A stretch of DNA of 5,757 bases from an uncultured Bacteroidota bacterium (GCA_903898215.1 CAIUEQ010000118.1:1-5757); one strand, 5' to 3'; shown: positions 1 to 5,757, numbered from the stretch's first letter. Notes: generated from the sequence alone by a model not told the origin. Made by a program: numbers and translations.

Positions 1-1
1 A

Positions 2-487
2 TTACCTTATTCTATCAGCACTTTTTACTAGGTCTTCATCTTTTTTTACTAAACGAAGTGCTCTCCAGTTTAGGTAAAATAAAAACATCATCAGCATTAA
101 CCCTATTGCCGAATATGGAAATAATTTTGCAAATGAAAATGTTGGAATCGCCATCATTGCTTTTGCAAAAACAGCCAATACCAATACCAACATGATGATA
201 TAATTTACTTTGCCAAGCTTCAATTGTTTTAATCTGTCTTTAAACGAGAAAATAATTGTCAAAGTAACTCCAGTGATAATTGATACCAGTGCGATAAAAA
301 TAAATTGCAATTCGTTTTTAACTACAACACCATTTTCAATTAATGTGTAATAAAAGAAATTTAAGGTATGTTCAGAAGTGATTCCCGTTGCAGATGTTTC
401 GTTAACTTTTATAACTGAACCGCTGCAAAGCGTTGCACAAATAATAATAATGGCAATAAAATAAATTGTTTGAATTCTTTGTATCAT
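2..487 (-). CDS. DUF4293 family integral membrane protein
   Basis: This is a complete 161-residue protein; its TAA stop lies at positions 2-4, right at the window edge. The start MIQRIQTIYF and the tail with DEDLVKSADRIR are the two most recognisable marks of the Bacteroidota-specific DUF4293 family, whose function is unknown. Four hydrophobic helices are visible at about residues 7-24, 60-82, 95-114 and 122-141. A polar loop of about 35 residues follows the first helix, and the charged C-terminus is Lys/Arg/Asp-rich. It should sit in the inner membrane. The ATG at 485-487 is preceded by an A-rich stretch and gives the canonical family N-terminus. The gene is divergent from the thiolase. From memory, this family is often found near rho and truA in Bacteroidota; truA is indeed nearby here, but rho cannot be seen. 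Family assignment is confident, role unknown. Confidence 0.9.
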   Translation of the reverse strand: MIQRIQTIYFIAIIIICATLCSGSVIKVNETSATGITSEHTLNFFYYTLIENGVVVKNELQFIFIALVSIITGVTLTIIFSFKDRLKQLKLGKVNYIIMLVLVLAVFAKAMMAIPTFSFAKLFPYSAIGLMLMMFLFYLNWRALRLVKKDEDLVKSADRIR

Positions 488-507
488 GTTTTTTTAAAAT
501 CAGGCTG

Positions 508-515
508 CGAAAATA
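508..515 (-). promoter_or_regulatory. Weak candidate -7 element for the DUF4293 gene
   Basis: The minus strand reads TATTTTCG, one mismatch from the Bacteroidota -7 consensus TAnnTTTG, 21 bases upstream of the DUF4293 start. No good -33 TTTG is seen at the expected distance. In DNA this AT-rich a single near-match is weak evidence. Confidence 0.15.
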
Positions 516-553
516 ATGTAAAATTCTGTTTTATGTTCTTTGATGTGAAATGA

Positions 554-561
554 TAAATTTG
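554..561 (+). promoter_or_regulatory. Candidate Bacteroidota-type -7 promoter element for the thiolase gene
   Basis: TAAATTTG matches the Bacteroidota sigma-ABfr -7 consensus TAnnTTTG exactly and points toward the thiolase. A TTTG lies at 539-542, but only 11 bases separate it from this element, whereas about 19-21 is usual, so the -33 partner is poor. If used, transcription would start near 568 and give an untranslated leader of roughly 80 bases that contains most of the adjacent repeat. This is an inference from a single motif. Confidence 0.3.
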
Positions 562-642
562 CTGCTGGCTTTTAGCTTTTAGCTGCTGGCTTTTATTTAA
601 TACTAAACAACGATTAACGGCTAGTAGCTAACGACTGGCAGC
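561..642. repeat. Imperfect dyad and direct repeat of GCTGCTGGCTTTTA type in the divergent spacer
   Basis: GCTGCTGGCTTTTA occurs twice exactly, at 561-574 and 582-595. In addition, 561-583 pairs as an inverted repeat with 620-642 at 16 of 23 positions, leaving a 36-base loop. The wording (GCTGCTGGC, TTTAGC, TAGTAGCTAA) resembles short dispersed repeats that I recall from Bacteroidota intergenic DNA. It ends nine bases before the thiolase ATG, so it would lie in the mRNA leader. It may be a mobile-type repeat, a leader structure, or both; the sequence alone does not decide. Confidence 0.6.
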
Positions 643-651
643 ATAAAAAAA

Positions 652-1848
652 ATGAAAACAACATATATTATTGATGCAGTAAGAACTCCGATTGGGAAAT
701 ATGCCGGAGCATTAAGCAGTGTTCGTCCCGATGATTTGGGAGCTTTGGTAATAAAAGCTTTGATTGAACGCAACCCTAATATTGATGTGAATGAAATCGA
801 AGATGTGATTTTTGGTGCAGCAAATCAGGCTGGAGAAGATAATAGAAATGTTGCACGGATGGCTGCTTTACTTGCCGGTTTGCCGGTTCATATTGGTGGA
901 AATACCGTAAATCGTTTATGTGCTTCAGGATTGCAATCAATTATGGATGCGAGCCGCGCTATCATGTGTGGAGATGGAGAAATTTATATTGCAGGAGGTG
1001 TAGAAAGTATGACACGAGCGCCTTTTGTGATGGCTAAGTCCGACAGTGCTTTCAGCCGTTCGCATGAAGTTCATGATACAACGATAGGATGGAGATTTAA
1101 AAATAAAAAGTTGGCAGAAATGTATCATCCTTTTTCGATGGGCGAAACAGCCGAAAATGTTGCCGAGCGTTGGAAAATTTCACGCGATGCACAGGATGAA
1201 TTTGCTTATAATTCTCAGGAAAAATATATAGCGGCTCATGCTGCAAATAAATTTGCAAATGAAATTATTTCTGTTCCTGTTCCGCAAAAAAAGGGTGAAC
1301 CGATAAGATTTGAAAAAGATGAACATCCTCGCAAAACGAGCGTAGAAGAACTTACAAAACTTAAACCGGCATTTCATAAAGAAGGAACTGTTACTGCAGG
1401 AAATTCAAGCGGGTTGAATGATGGTGCGGCAGCATTATTTATTGCATCCGAAGAAGCCGTTAAAAAATATAATTTAAAACCAATCGCAAGAGTGGTGTCT
1501 CGCGGCATTGCCGGAGTTGATCCTGCAATTATGGGAGTGGGCCCGGTTCCTGCAACTCAAAAAGCTGTGTTGCGTGCTGGTTTAAAAATGAGTGATATTG
1601 GTTTGTTTGAATTAAATGAAGCTTTTGCATCACAAAGTTTGGCTTGCATAAATGATTTGCAAATTGATCCTGCAATTGTGAATGTAAATGGTGGTGCAAT
1701 TGCTCTCGGGCATCCTCTTGGATGTAGTGGCTCACGCATAAGCACAACTTTAATTTACGAAATGCAAAAAAGAAATATTCAGTATGGTGTTGCTACAATG
1801 TGTATTGGTGTAGGGCAGGGAGCTGCGGTGGTTTTTGAAAGGATTTAA
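652..1848 (+). CDS. pcaF: Thiolase, 3-oxoadipyl-CoA thiolase type (PaaJ/PcaF-like acetyl-CoA acyltransferase)
   Basis: A complete 398-residue thiolase of the usual family length. It is expected to cleave a 3-oxoacyl-CoA with CoA to acetyl-CoA and a shortened acyl-CoA, in the cytoplasm as a tetramer. The catalytic residues are all visible: nucleophile Cys90 in NRLCASG, NEAF at 322-325, His354 in GHPLG, and Cys384 in CIGVGQG. Several stretches match the 3-oxoadipyl-CoA thiolases rather than FadA or AtoB: ALSSVRPDDLG (20-30), ANQAGEDNRNVARMA (57-71), ESMTRAPFVM (118-127), and DTTIGWRF (142-149). Those enzymes end phenylacetate (paa) or protocatechuate (pca) degradation by giving succinyl-CoA and acetyl-CoA. 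No other paa or pca gene is in the window, so the true substrate could be another 3-oxoacyl-CoA, and paaJ is an equally good symbol. The ATG follows an A-rich run and gives the expected N-terminus. Confidence 0.85.
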   Translation: MKTTYIIDAVRTPIGKYAGALSSVRPDDLGALVIKALIERNPNIDVNEIEDVIFGAANQAGEDNRNVARMAALLAGLPVHIGGNTVNRLCASGLQSIMDASRAIMCGDGEIYIAGGVESMTRAPFVMAKSDSAFSRSHEVHDTTIGWRFKNKKLAEMYHPFSMGETAENVAERWKISRDAQDEFAYNSQEKYIAAHAANKFANEIISVPVPQKKGEPIRFEKDEHPRKTSVEELTKLKPAFHKEGTVTAGNSSGLNDGAAALFIASEEAVKKYNLKPIARVVSRGIAGVDPAIMGVGPVPATQKAVLRAGLKMSDIGLFELNEAFASQSLACINDLQIDPAIVNVNGGAIALGHPLGCSGSRISTTLIYEMQKRNIQYGVATMCIGVGQGAAVVFERI

Positions 1849-1951
1849 TTTGTCATGTAGAGCGGTCCAGATAGCTATCGGGAGAGACATTGCCCATTTG
1901 AACCTTTGTGCTAATTTAAACATGTTTTCGACTTCGCTCAAACTGACAAAT
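1848..1951. repeat. TGTCA...GAGCG inverted repeat after the thiolase stop
   Basis: Positions 1848-1864 and 1935-1951 form an inverted repeat matching at 14 of 17 positions; the outer eight bases ATTTGTCA are perfect. The right arm, read on the minus strand, continues as GAGCGAAGTCGA, a wording that I recall from very common Bacteroidota intergenic repeats. The left arm continues similarly after a two-base gap. Inside lies a perfect 10-base palindrome, GATAGCTATC (1870-1879). The left arm begins on the last base of the thiolase stop codon. The 70-base interior makes it unlike a simple intrinsic terminator. Confidence 0.6.
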
Positions 1952-2003
1952 CGATATTCGTTATTATAAGTTCGGTGTTCGTTATTGTTTTATTTAATAT
2001 CGA
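1951..2003. repeat. TTCGTTATT direct repeats inside a TCGATATT dyad
   Basis: TCGATATT at 1951-1958 is matched perfectly by its inverse AATATCGA at 1996-2003. Between them TTCGTTATT occurs twice (1957-1965 and 1978-1986), with TTCGGTGTTCG in the middle. The first arm shares its first base with the end of the preceding inverted repeat, so the two elements abut. In RNA the loop would be 37 bases, so a strong hairpin is unlikely. Confidence 0.45.
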
Positions 2004-2050
2004 ATGATGAAGTACAAAATATTTTAAACTCATTCGGAAGAATTTACTAC

Positions 2051-2167
2051 TAAATGATTTTGTGAACTTAGTACAACCTTAGTGTGCTTTGTGGTTAAAT
2101 CAATAGTCATAATTTTACCTCAAAGAGCAATAATAAAATACACAAAGAACTCAGAGGAAATCATTTA
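2051..2167. repeat. CTTAGTG/CTTTGTG dyad element downstream of truA
   Basis: Two nested pairs of arms are visible. The outer ones, 2051-2060 and 2158-2167, are a perfect 10-base inverted repeat. The inner ones, 2077-2093 and 2141-2157, match at 13 of 17 positions around the core CTTTGTG/CACAAAG. The right inner and outer arms are directly adjacent, while the left pair is separated by 16 bases. The element ends seven bases beyond the truA stop codon. Its left inner arm is clearly related to the element at 2960-3045 on the other side of truA. Confidence 0.6.
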
Positions 2168-2174
2168 TTCAGAT

Positions 2175-2912
2175 TTAAAATAAATTCGGATAATGCACTT
2201 CGGTTAAAAATAAACCATGCGCGGGAACTGATTGTCCGGCTTCGCTACGGTTTTTGCTTTCCAATATTTTTTTGAACAGCTCAATGGTCAATCTATTTCT
2301 GCCAACTTCAATCAACGTTCCAACAATTGCCCTTACCATGTTTCGTAAAAAACGGTTTGATTTGATAGTGAAAATTAATTTGTCATCGGTAAGTTTCCAT
2401 TCAGCAAAAGTGATGTCGCATAAAAAATTATTTACATCAGTATGAACTTTACTGAAACATTCAAAATCTTGATGAGTGAGCAATAATTTTGCAGCATCAT
2501 TCATCGCATCAATATCCAAACCTCCATAAACAAACCAAGCAAATTCATTTAAAAAAGGATTGGCTTTTTGTGTGATCCAATATTCATAAACTCTATAATC
2601 AGCATCAAAACGAGCATGAAACTTTTCGTCAACTTTTTGCAATGAATGAATGGCAATATCTTTTGATAAAAATTTATGTAGTTTTAAAATGGTGTTTTCA
2701 GTATCGATTATTTTTTGTGAGTCGAAATGAGCGAAAAATTGTTTTGAATGAACTCCGGCATCAGTTCTTCCACAGCCAAGTGTTTCAATGTTTTCACCAA
2801 CAAGCAATGAAAGTTTTTCATCTAATTCTTGTTGTACAGTTTTTACATTTAACTGTTTTTGCCAGCCGTGAAAATTTGTTCCTTTAAATGAAAGTTGAAT
2901 GAGGTAGCGCAT
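2175..2912 (-). CDS. truA: tRNA pseudouridine(38-40) synthase TruA
   Basis: A complete 245-residue enzyme that isomerises uridine to pseudouridine at positions 38, 39 and 40 in the anticodon stem-loop of many tRNAs, in the cytoplasm. The catalytic aspartate is Asp51 in GRTDAGVH (48-55). Other family marks are FKGTNFHGWQ near the N-terminus, FHARFDA (98-104) followed by the conserved Tyr-rich segment YRVYEYWI, the motif FLRNMVRAIVGTLIEVG (188-204), and the C-terminal AGQSVPAHGLFL (225-236). It is slightly shorter than the E. coli enzyme (about 270), as is common in Bacteroidota. The ATG at 2910-2912 gives the expected N-terminus MRYLIQLSFKG. The gap to the upstream porin is 171 bp and holds a repeat, so it may have its own promoter. 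No damage is seen. Confidence 0.97.
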   Translation of the reverse strand: MRYLIQLSFKGTNFHGWQKQLNVKTVQQELDEKLSLLVGENIETLGCGRTDAGVHSKQFFAHFDSQKIIDTENTILKLHKFLSKDIAIHSLQKVDEKFHARFDADYRVYEYWITQKANPFLNEFAWFVYGGLDIDAMNDAAKLLLTHQDFECFSKVHTDVNNFLCDITFAEWKLTDDKLIFTIKSNRFLRNMVRAIVGTLIEVGRNRLTIELFKKILESKNRSEAGQSVPAHGLFLTEVHYPNLF

Positions 2913-2959
2913 GATTTTATCTAAGAAACTGTCAGTTTTTTTTATTGCGAACGTAGCGA

Positions 2960-3045
2960 TTGCTTAGCGACTTTGCGGTAAAAGAAGAATCTAAATCTAA
3001 ACGCAAAGATGCAAATAAAATAAAACGCAAAGTACGCAAAGGCAA
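2960..3045. repeat. CTTTGCG/CGCAAAG dyad element upstream of truA
   Basis: TTGCTTAGCGACTTTGCGGT at 2960-2979 is the imperfect inverse of 3024-3045 (TTGCCTTTGCGTACTTTGCGTT on the minus strand), with two one-base gaps. A further copy of AACGCAAAG precedes it at 3000-3008 and again at 3024-3032, so CGCAAAG occurs three times on the right side (3002, 3026, 3035). Elements of this wording are, from memory, widely dispersed in Bacteroidota spacers. It lies between the porin stop and the truA start, and could shape the porin 3' end or the truA leader. Confidence 0.6.
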
Positions 3046-3083
3046 AATAAATTTTATTTTTGTAAGATAGCTTCTGATCAAAA

Positions 3084-4445
3084 TTAAATTCTGAATAAAA
3101 ATGCTAGAATAATTCTGTCTTCGGATTTTACTAAATCAGGTACCCAATTTGGATATGGTGTACCCAAACCGAAAGATGTAGTTGTATAACCTGTTGGAGA
3201 AGTAACTCCACCATGTCCAGCAAAATAAGGAACATCGGATTGGCGATGCACATATTCAATTCTAAATGTTACGCTTTGGTTTGGCATCCAATCAAAATTT
3301 GTTGAACAATCCCAAGCAGTAAATTGATCTCCGGGATTCGCAGAAAATGGATGTGTTCCTGCAGTTGTTAATGGATTATTTGGATTTGGCAATGGACTTG
3401 CATCACCTGTAGGATATAGTACCAAATAACGTCCGGGATTAGTAATCAAACCGCCACCAATTGTCCAGGCAAATTTATTTTGATGAAACCATACTCGGTT
3501 ATAAAACATGACACTTATAAAATTTTGAGAAGGAGTAATTGTGTTACCACCAAAGGCAACTACACCGCTTCCTGTTTCAAAACCAATATCACTTGTTAAC
3601 GAAAATGCCATTTGACTAATGCCATCAGATTTTTTGTTCTTATAATATCTTGCTAACAAACTATTATCGGAGTGAAATCTTTTTCTTCCCGGCAAACCGG
3701 CAACATCAGCGCCATAATAATCATTGGTCAATAATTTAATGTTTTCAGTGGGGCAATAAGTGATGTTTCCTCCAACGCCAGGCATATCATTAAATGAGCC
3801 ATAACTTTGCCAGCCATTGATAAGCCATAGTTCAACTTTTAATTTATTAGTCGGAAAAATCTGTGTTCGAATTCCATTAAAAAACCAGGGTGTATTATCG
3901 GATGTATAGGATGCCTGATATTCCCAATTTTCAACCTGATAGTATGAGTTTAGTCCCAAATATGACATGAACATTCCGGCATCAACATTTATTCCATGCA
4001 ATACATCAAAATGATAACCAACATAAGCTTCAGGCAAATTGCGATACACATTAGCCAGGTCATACTGACCTCGATAAACACTCAGGTCGTTTCTTGGAAC
4101 TGTTGTAGTGCGGATTCCAAACTGCGTCATTATTCTTGCTCGTGCATTTCCATATGTGAAGTCACCACCAAAGCAAGCTGAAGAAATTTGCATTTCATTG
4201 GTGCGTGCAAGAGCAGTTGACCCAACCACCGTATGATCTATCGGATTAGCAAAAGAATAATTTACGTTGCCATCAATCATCACACTTCCTGTAAAGTATT
4301 TTGAAGTTAACACTGATGAGTCTCTTCTATCGTTTCCGTTTATCCATGTCTGATCCATTCCTTCAAATGGAATTTGTGATTCAGTTTGAGCAAATGAATT
4401 CAATGTTATGCTGAATAAAAAAATAGTAAGTAGTTTTTCTTTCAT
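3084..4445 (-). CDS. Outer-membrane beta-barrel porin, BBP2 (OmpL-like porin-2) type
   Basis: A complete 453-residue exported protein. The N-terminus is a short signal peptide (MKEKLLTIFLFSITLNSFA) with likely cleavage before Gln20. The rest shows alternating polar and hydrophobic strands with many aromatic residues and glycines, ending in a strand-like tail, IILAFLFRI, as expected of an outer-membrane barrel. Family-type landmarks are NLPEAYVGYHF (136-146), the AGMFMSYLGLNSYYQ segment (156-170) followed by an Asn-Trp and Ser-Tyr pattern, LWLINGWQ (207-213), and EYVHRQSDVPYFAGHGGVTSP (397-417). I recall these from the putative beta-barrel porin-2 family (PF07642). The solute is not known. A secreted thioredoxin-like gene ends 33 bp upstream on the same strand, suggesting co-transcription. 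The ATG at 4443-4445 gives a well-formed signal peptide; no Shine-Dalgarno is seen. Confidence 0.8.
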   Translation of the reverse strand: MKEKLLTIFLFSITLNSFAQTESQIPFEGMDQTWINGNDRRDSSVLTSKYFTGSVMIDGNVNYSFANPIDHTVVGSTALARTNEMQISSACFGGDFTYGNARARIMTQFGIRTTTVPRNDLSVYRGQYDLANVYRNLPEAYVGYHFDVLHGINVDAGMFMSYLGLNSYYQVENWEYQASYTSDNTPWFFNGIRTQIFPTNKLKVELWLINGWQSYGSFNDMPGVGGNITYCPTENIKLLTNDYYGADVAGLPGRKRFHSDNSLLARYYKNKKSDGISQMAFSLTSDIGFETGSGVVAFGGNTITPSQNFISVMFYNRVWFHQNKFAWTIGGGLITNPGRYLVLYPTGDASPLPNPNNPLTTAGTHPFSANPGDQFTAWDCSTNFDWMPNQSVTFRIEYVHRQSDVPYFAGHGGVTSPTGYTTTSFGLGTPYPNWVPDLVKSEDRIILAFLFRI

Positions 4446-4478
4446 ATGAATTTTTTTTCTAAAGAATTCAATATTCTC

Positions 4479-5757
4479 TCAGTTGTTAATTAATTGTCTT
4501 GTTTTAAATGCTTTTAAAAAGTCTTGAGGTTTTAAATTATATGCTATCACCTTTCTCTTTTTACCAAGCCAGATACTCGAAGGTAATCCTTTAATAGCAA
4601 GCTTTTGAATAATTTCCCTTTCCTTAAAAGCAGCTATATAATTTAGATTTGAATAAGTGCCAAAAATTTTTAATTCATAAGATTTGTTCACATCAATAAA
4701 CGTGATTACTTTTAATCTGTCGGGATAGGCATCTGCAATTTCTCGAAGCAAAGAAGTATCATTAGAGAAGTCTTTTACCTTAGACCCGGTAAAGTATAAA
4801 TACACTTCAAATTTTTTGAATTTTTTTATCTTCTTTTTTTCGCCATTCCATGTGGTGAATTTAAATTTTTGAATTTTTTCTCCAATTTTTGTTTTCCCGA
4901 GTAATAAATTTTCGGATAAATGTTTCAATTTTATAAAACGGCCAGCTCGATCTATTTCAATAATTTCGAATTGTTCGCCATGATATTCAACATACATTTT
5001 TTTTTGAGAAACAGGAAAAGCTCTCAATTCATCTCTGCTTTCAAAAATGGTGTCATCCATATTTGCAGTGATCACACGATCGCTGTCAGGTTCGTTATAT
5101 AAACCGTTGCTATTTCCGTCATATAATGCAAGTCTGAATGAATCGTTATTTAATTTCACGGTTCCACATTTAATAATATACCGTTGTTCGCGATAGCAAT
5201 GTTCTATTCCTGCAAGTGTTCTGTCTTTATAAAAATATTGATAGTATTCATTCATCAACTTTCTGTAAGCCGGCTGGTTTCCAAAATTCAGAAGCTTTAA
5301 TTTAATAGCAATTCCTGCAAGGGAATCATCATTTCTATATAAAGTAAAAAGTAAACTATCGTCTTTAATTCTTGGTAAAATGTAGCCGTCACCATCATCA
5401 GTAAAATCAAAATTGTTATTTCTGTCAACAAACAAGCGAGGAGTTACATCATATACTCCTGCAAAAAGCAAGTTCGAGTAACCTTGGTTTTGAACGTTAT
5501 TATTTCCTGAAAAGAAAACGTAACCATATCCATATGAGTTATATCCTAAAGGTCGTATGATTTGAATTTTTTTTGCAGGTTTCAAATTCTCGAAATCCAT
5601 GGTAAGAACCGAATCGCTTAATGTTAAAAACACAGGCATCGTGAGAACCATTTTTTCAAAACGTTCATCACGGCCAAGCTTATCTAGTTTAACAGTTATC
5701 AAATCATTTTGAGCAAATGATTGTATTGCAAAAATTGTAAAAATGAAAGCAAAAATA
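4479..5757 (-). CDS. Secreted protein with C-terminal thioredoxin-like domain lacking CxxC (5' end cut off)
   Basis: The frame stays open to the right edge, so the true start lies outside; 425 residues are visible. The first are IFAFIFTIFAIQSFAQND, the hydrophobic core and cleavage site (SFA|Q) of a signal peptide, so the product is exported. The middle has two acidic loops, DRNNNFDFTDDGDG (5385-5426) and DGNSNGLYNEPDSD (5079-5120), which resemble calcium-binding Asp/Asn loops. After a Lys-rich linker, the last roughly 110 residues look like a thioredoxin fold: strand EVYLYF, a long helix, strand LKVITFIDV, and GLPSSIWL, which resembles the cis-proline strand. The CxxC expected after the first strand in TlpA-type proteins is replaced by TGSKVKDF, so ordinary disulfide chemistry is unlikely. 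I do not recognise the N-terminal region. It is probably co-transcribed with the porin 33 bp downstream. The fold is inferred from pattern only. Confidence 0.65.
   Translation of the reverse strand, partial: IFAFIFTIFAIQSFAQNDLITVKLDKLGRDERFEKMVLTMPVFLTLSDSVLTMDFENLKPAKKIQIIRPLGYNSYGYGYVFFSGNNNVQNQGYSNLLFAGVYDVTPRLFVDRNNNFDFTDDGDGYILPRIKDDSLLFTLYRNDDSLAGIAIKLKLLNFGNQPAYRKLMNEYYQYFYKDRTLAGIEHCYREQRYIIKCGTVKLNNDSFRLALYDGNSNGLYNEPDSDRVITANMDDTIFESRDELRAFPVSQKKMYVEYHGEQFEIIEIDRAGRFIKLKHLSENLLLGKTKIGEKIQKFKFTTWNGEKKKIKKFKKFEVYLYFTGSKVKDFSNDTSLLREIADAYPDRLKVITFIDVNKSYELKIFGTYSNLNYIAAFKEREIIQKLAIKGLPSSIWLGKKRKVIAYNLKPQDFLKAFKTRQLINN
4821..4840 (-). other. Two A7 runs in coding strand, possible -1 slippery sites
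   Basis: In the Lys-rich linker of the secreted protein the coding strand reads A_AAA_AAG (4833-4839) and then A_AAA_AAA (4821-4827), both in the frame required for -1 slippage. A shift at either would meet TGA at 4807-4809, cutting the protein just before the thioredoxin-like domain. No stimulatory hairpin was recognised. In AT-rich Lys-coding DNA such runs arise by chance. Confidence 0.2.

Larger units (their letters stand above)
1849..2174. other. Convergent gene-free spacer of 326 bp made of repeat elements
   Basis: The thiolase and truA end toward each other here. I found no credible coding frame, tRNA or classic GC-stem-plus-T-run terminator. Nearly all of it is accounted for by three successive repeat elements (1848-1951, 1951-2003, 2051-2167), with only about 2004-2050 unexplained. 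Being between two 3' ends, it may serve as termination or 3'-end structure for both genes, but that is inference. Confidence 0.6.

Noticed and set aside
561..595. Two-copy GCTGCTGGCTTTTA as the start of a CRISPR array
   Set aside because: Only two 14-base copies 21 bases apart with a 7-base gap; no spacers, no third copy and no cas genes.
937..1377. Open frames antisense to the thiolase
   Set aside because: They lie wholly opposite a well-supported thiolase, have Cys/Phe/Arg-rich unlikely compositions and no family resemblance.
2254..2887. Plus-strand open frames opposite truA
   Set aside because: They are fully covered by truA, whose motifs are intact; translations look like antisense shadow with no domain pattern.
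3044..3060. AT-only perfect palindrome AAAATAAA/TTTATTTT just downstream of the porin stop, as a terminator
   Set aside because: The stem has no G-C pairs and a one-base loop, and such palindromes arise easily in this AT-rich spacer; too weak to call a terminator.
3079..3086. Minus-strand TAATTTTG matching TAnnTTTG, as a truA promoter
   Set aside because: It includes the porin stop codon, lies about 170 bases before truA, and no -33 element is visible at a proper distance; likely chance.
4484..4495. TTAATTAA palindrome near the end of the secreted-protein gene as an operator
   Set aside because: It is inside coding sequence (Leu-Ile-Asn codons) and made of A and T only; no support for regulation.

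Overview
The window looks like chromosomal DNA of a Bacteroidota bacterium. It is AT-rich and its genes lack clear Shine-Dalgarno sites, with A-rich stretches before the start codons instead. It carries a DUF4293 membrane protein, a family I know only from this phylum. The spacers hold short imperfect dyad repeats of kinds I recall from Bacteroidota intergenic DNA. I cannot name the genus; free-living relatives in the Chitinophagales or Sphingobacteriales would fit.

Layout from left to right: (1) a complete DUF4293 four-helix membrane protein on the minus strand, its stop at the left edge; (2) a 164 bp divergent spacer with a repeat and a possible promoter; (3) a complete thiolase on the plus strand, closest to the 3-oxoadipyl-CoA thiolases PaaJ/PcaF; (4) a 326 bp convergent spacer without genes, filled by three different dyad or repeat elements; (5) truA on the minus strand, tRNA pseudouridine synthase A; (6) a 171 bp spacer with a dyad related to the one on the other side of truA; (7) an outer-membrane beta-barrel porin of the BBP2 type on the minus strand; (8) 33 bp further upstream, a secreted protein with a C-terminal thioredoxin-like domain that lacks CxxC. 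The last gene runs off the right edge within its signal peptide.

Genes 7 and 8 are probably one transcript and both products are exported, so they may work together in the envelope; this rests on position only. TruA and the DUF4293 protein are housekeeping-type genes. The thiolase stands alone, with no other phenylacetate or protocatechuate pathway gene in view. I saw no CRISPR array, transposase, tRNA or rRNA. The least ordinary content is the CxxC-less secreted thioredoxin-like protein and the collection of spacer repeats, particularly the related pair that brackets truA. Nothing here shows a clearly new defence or mobile system.
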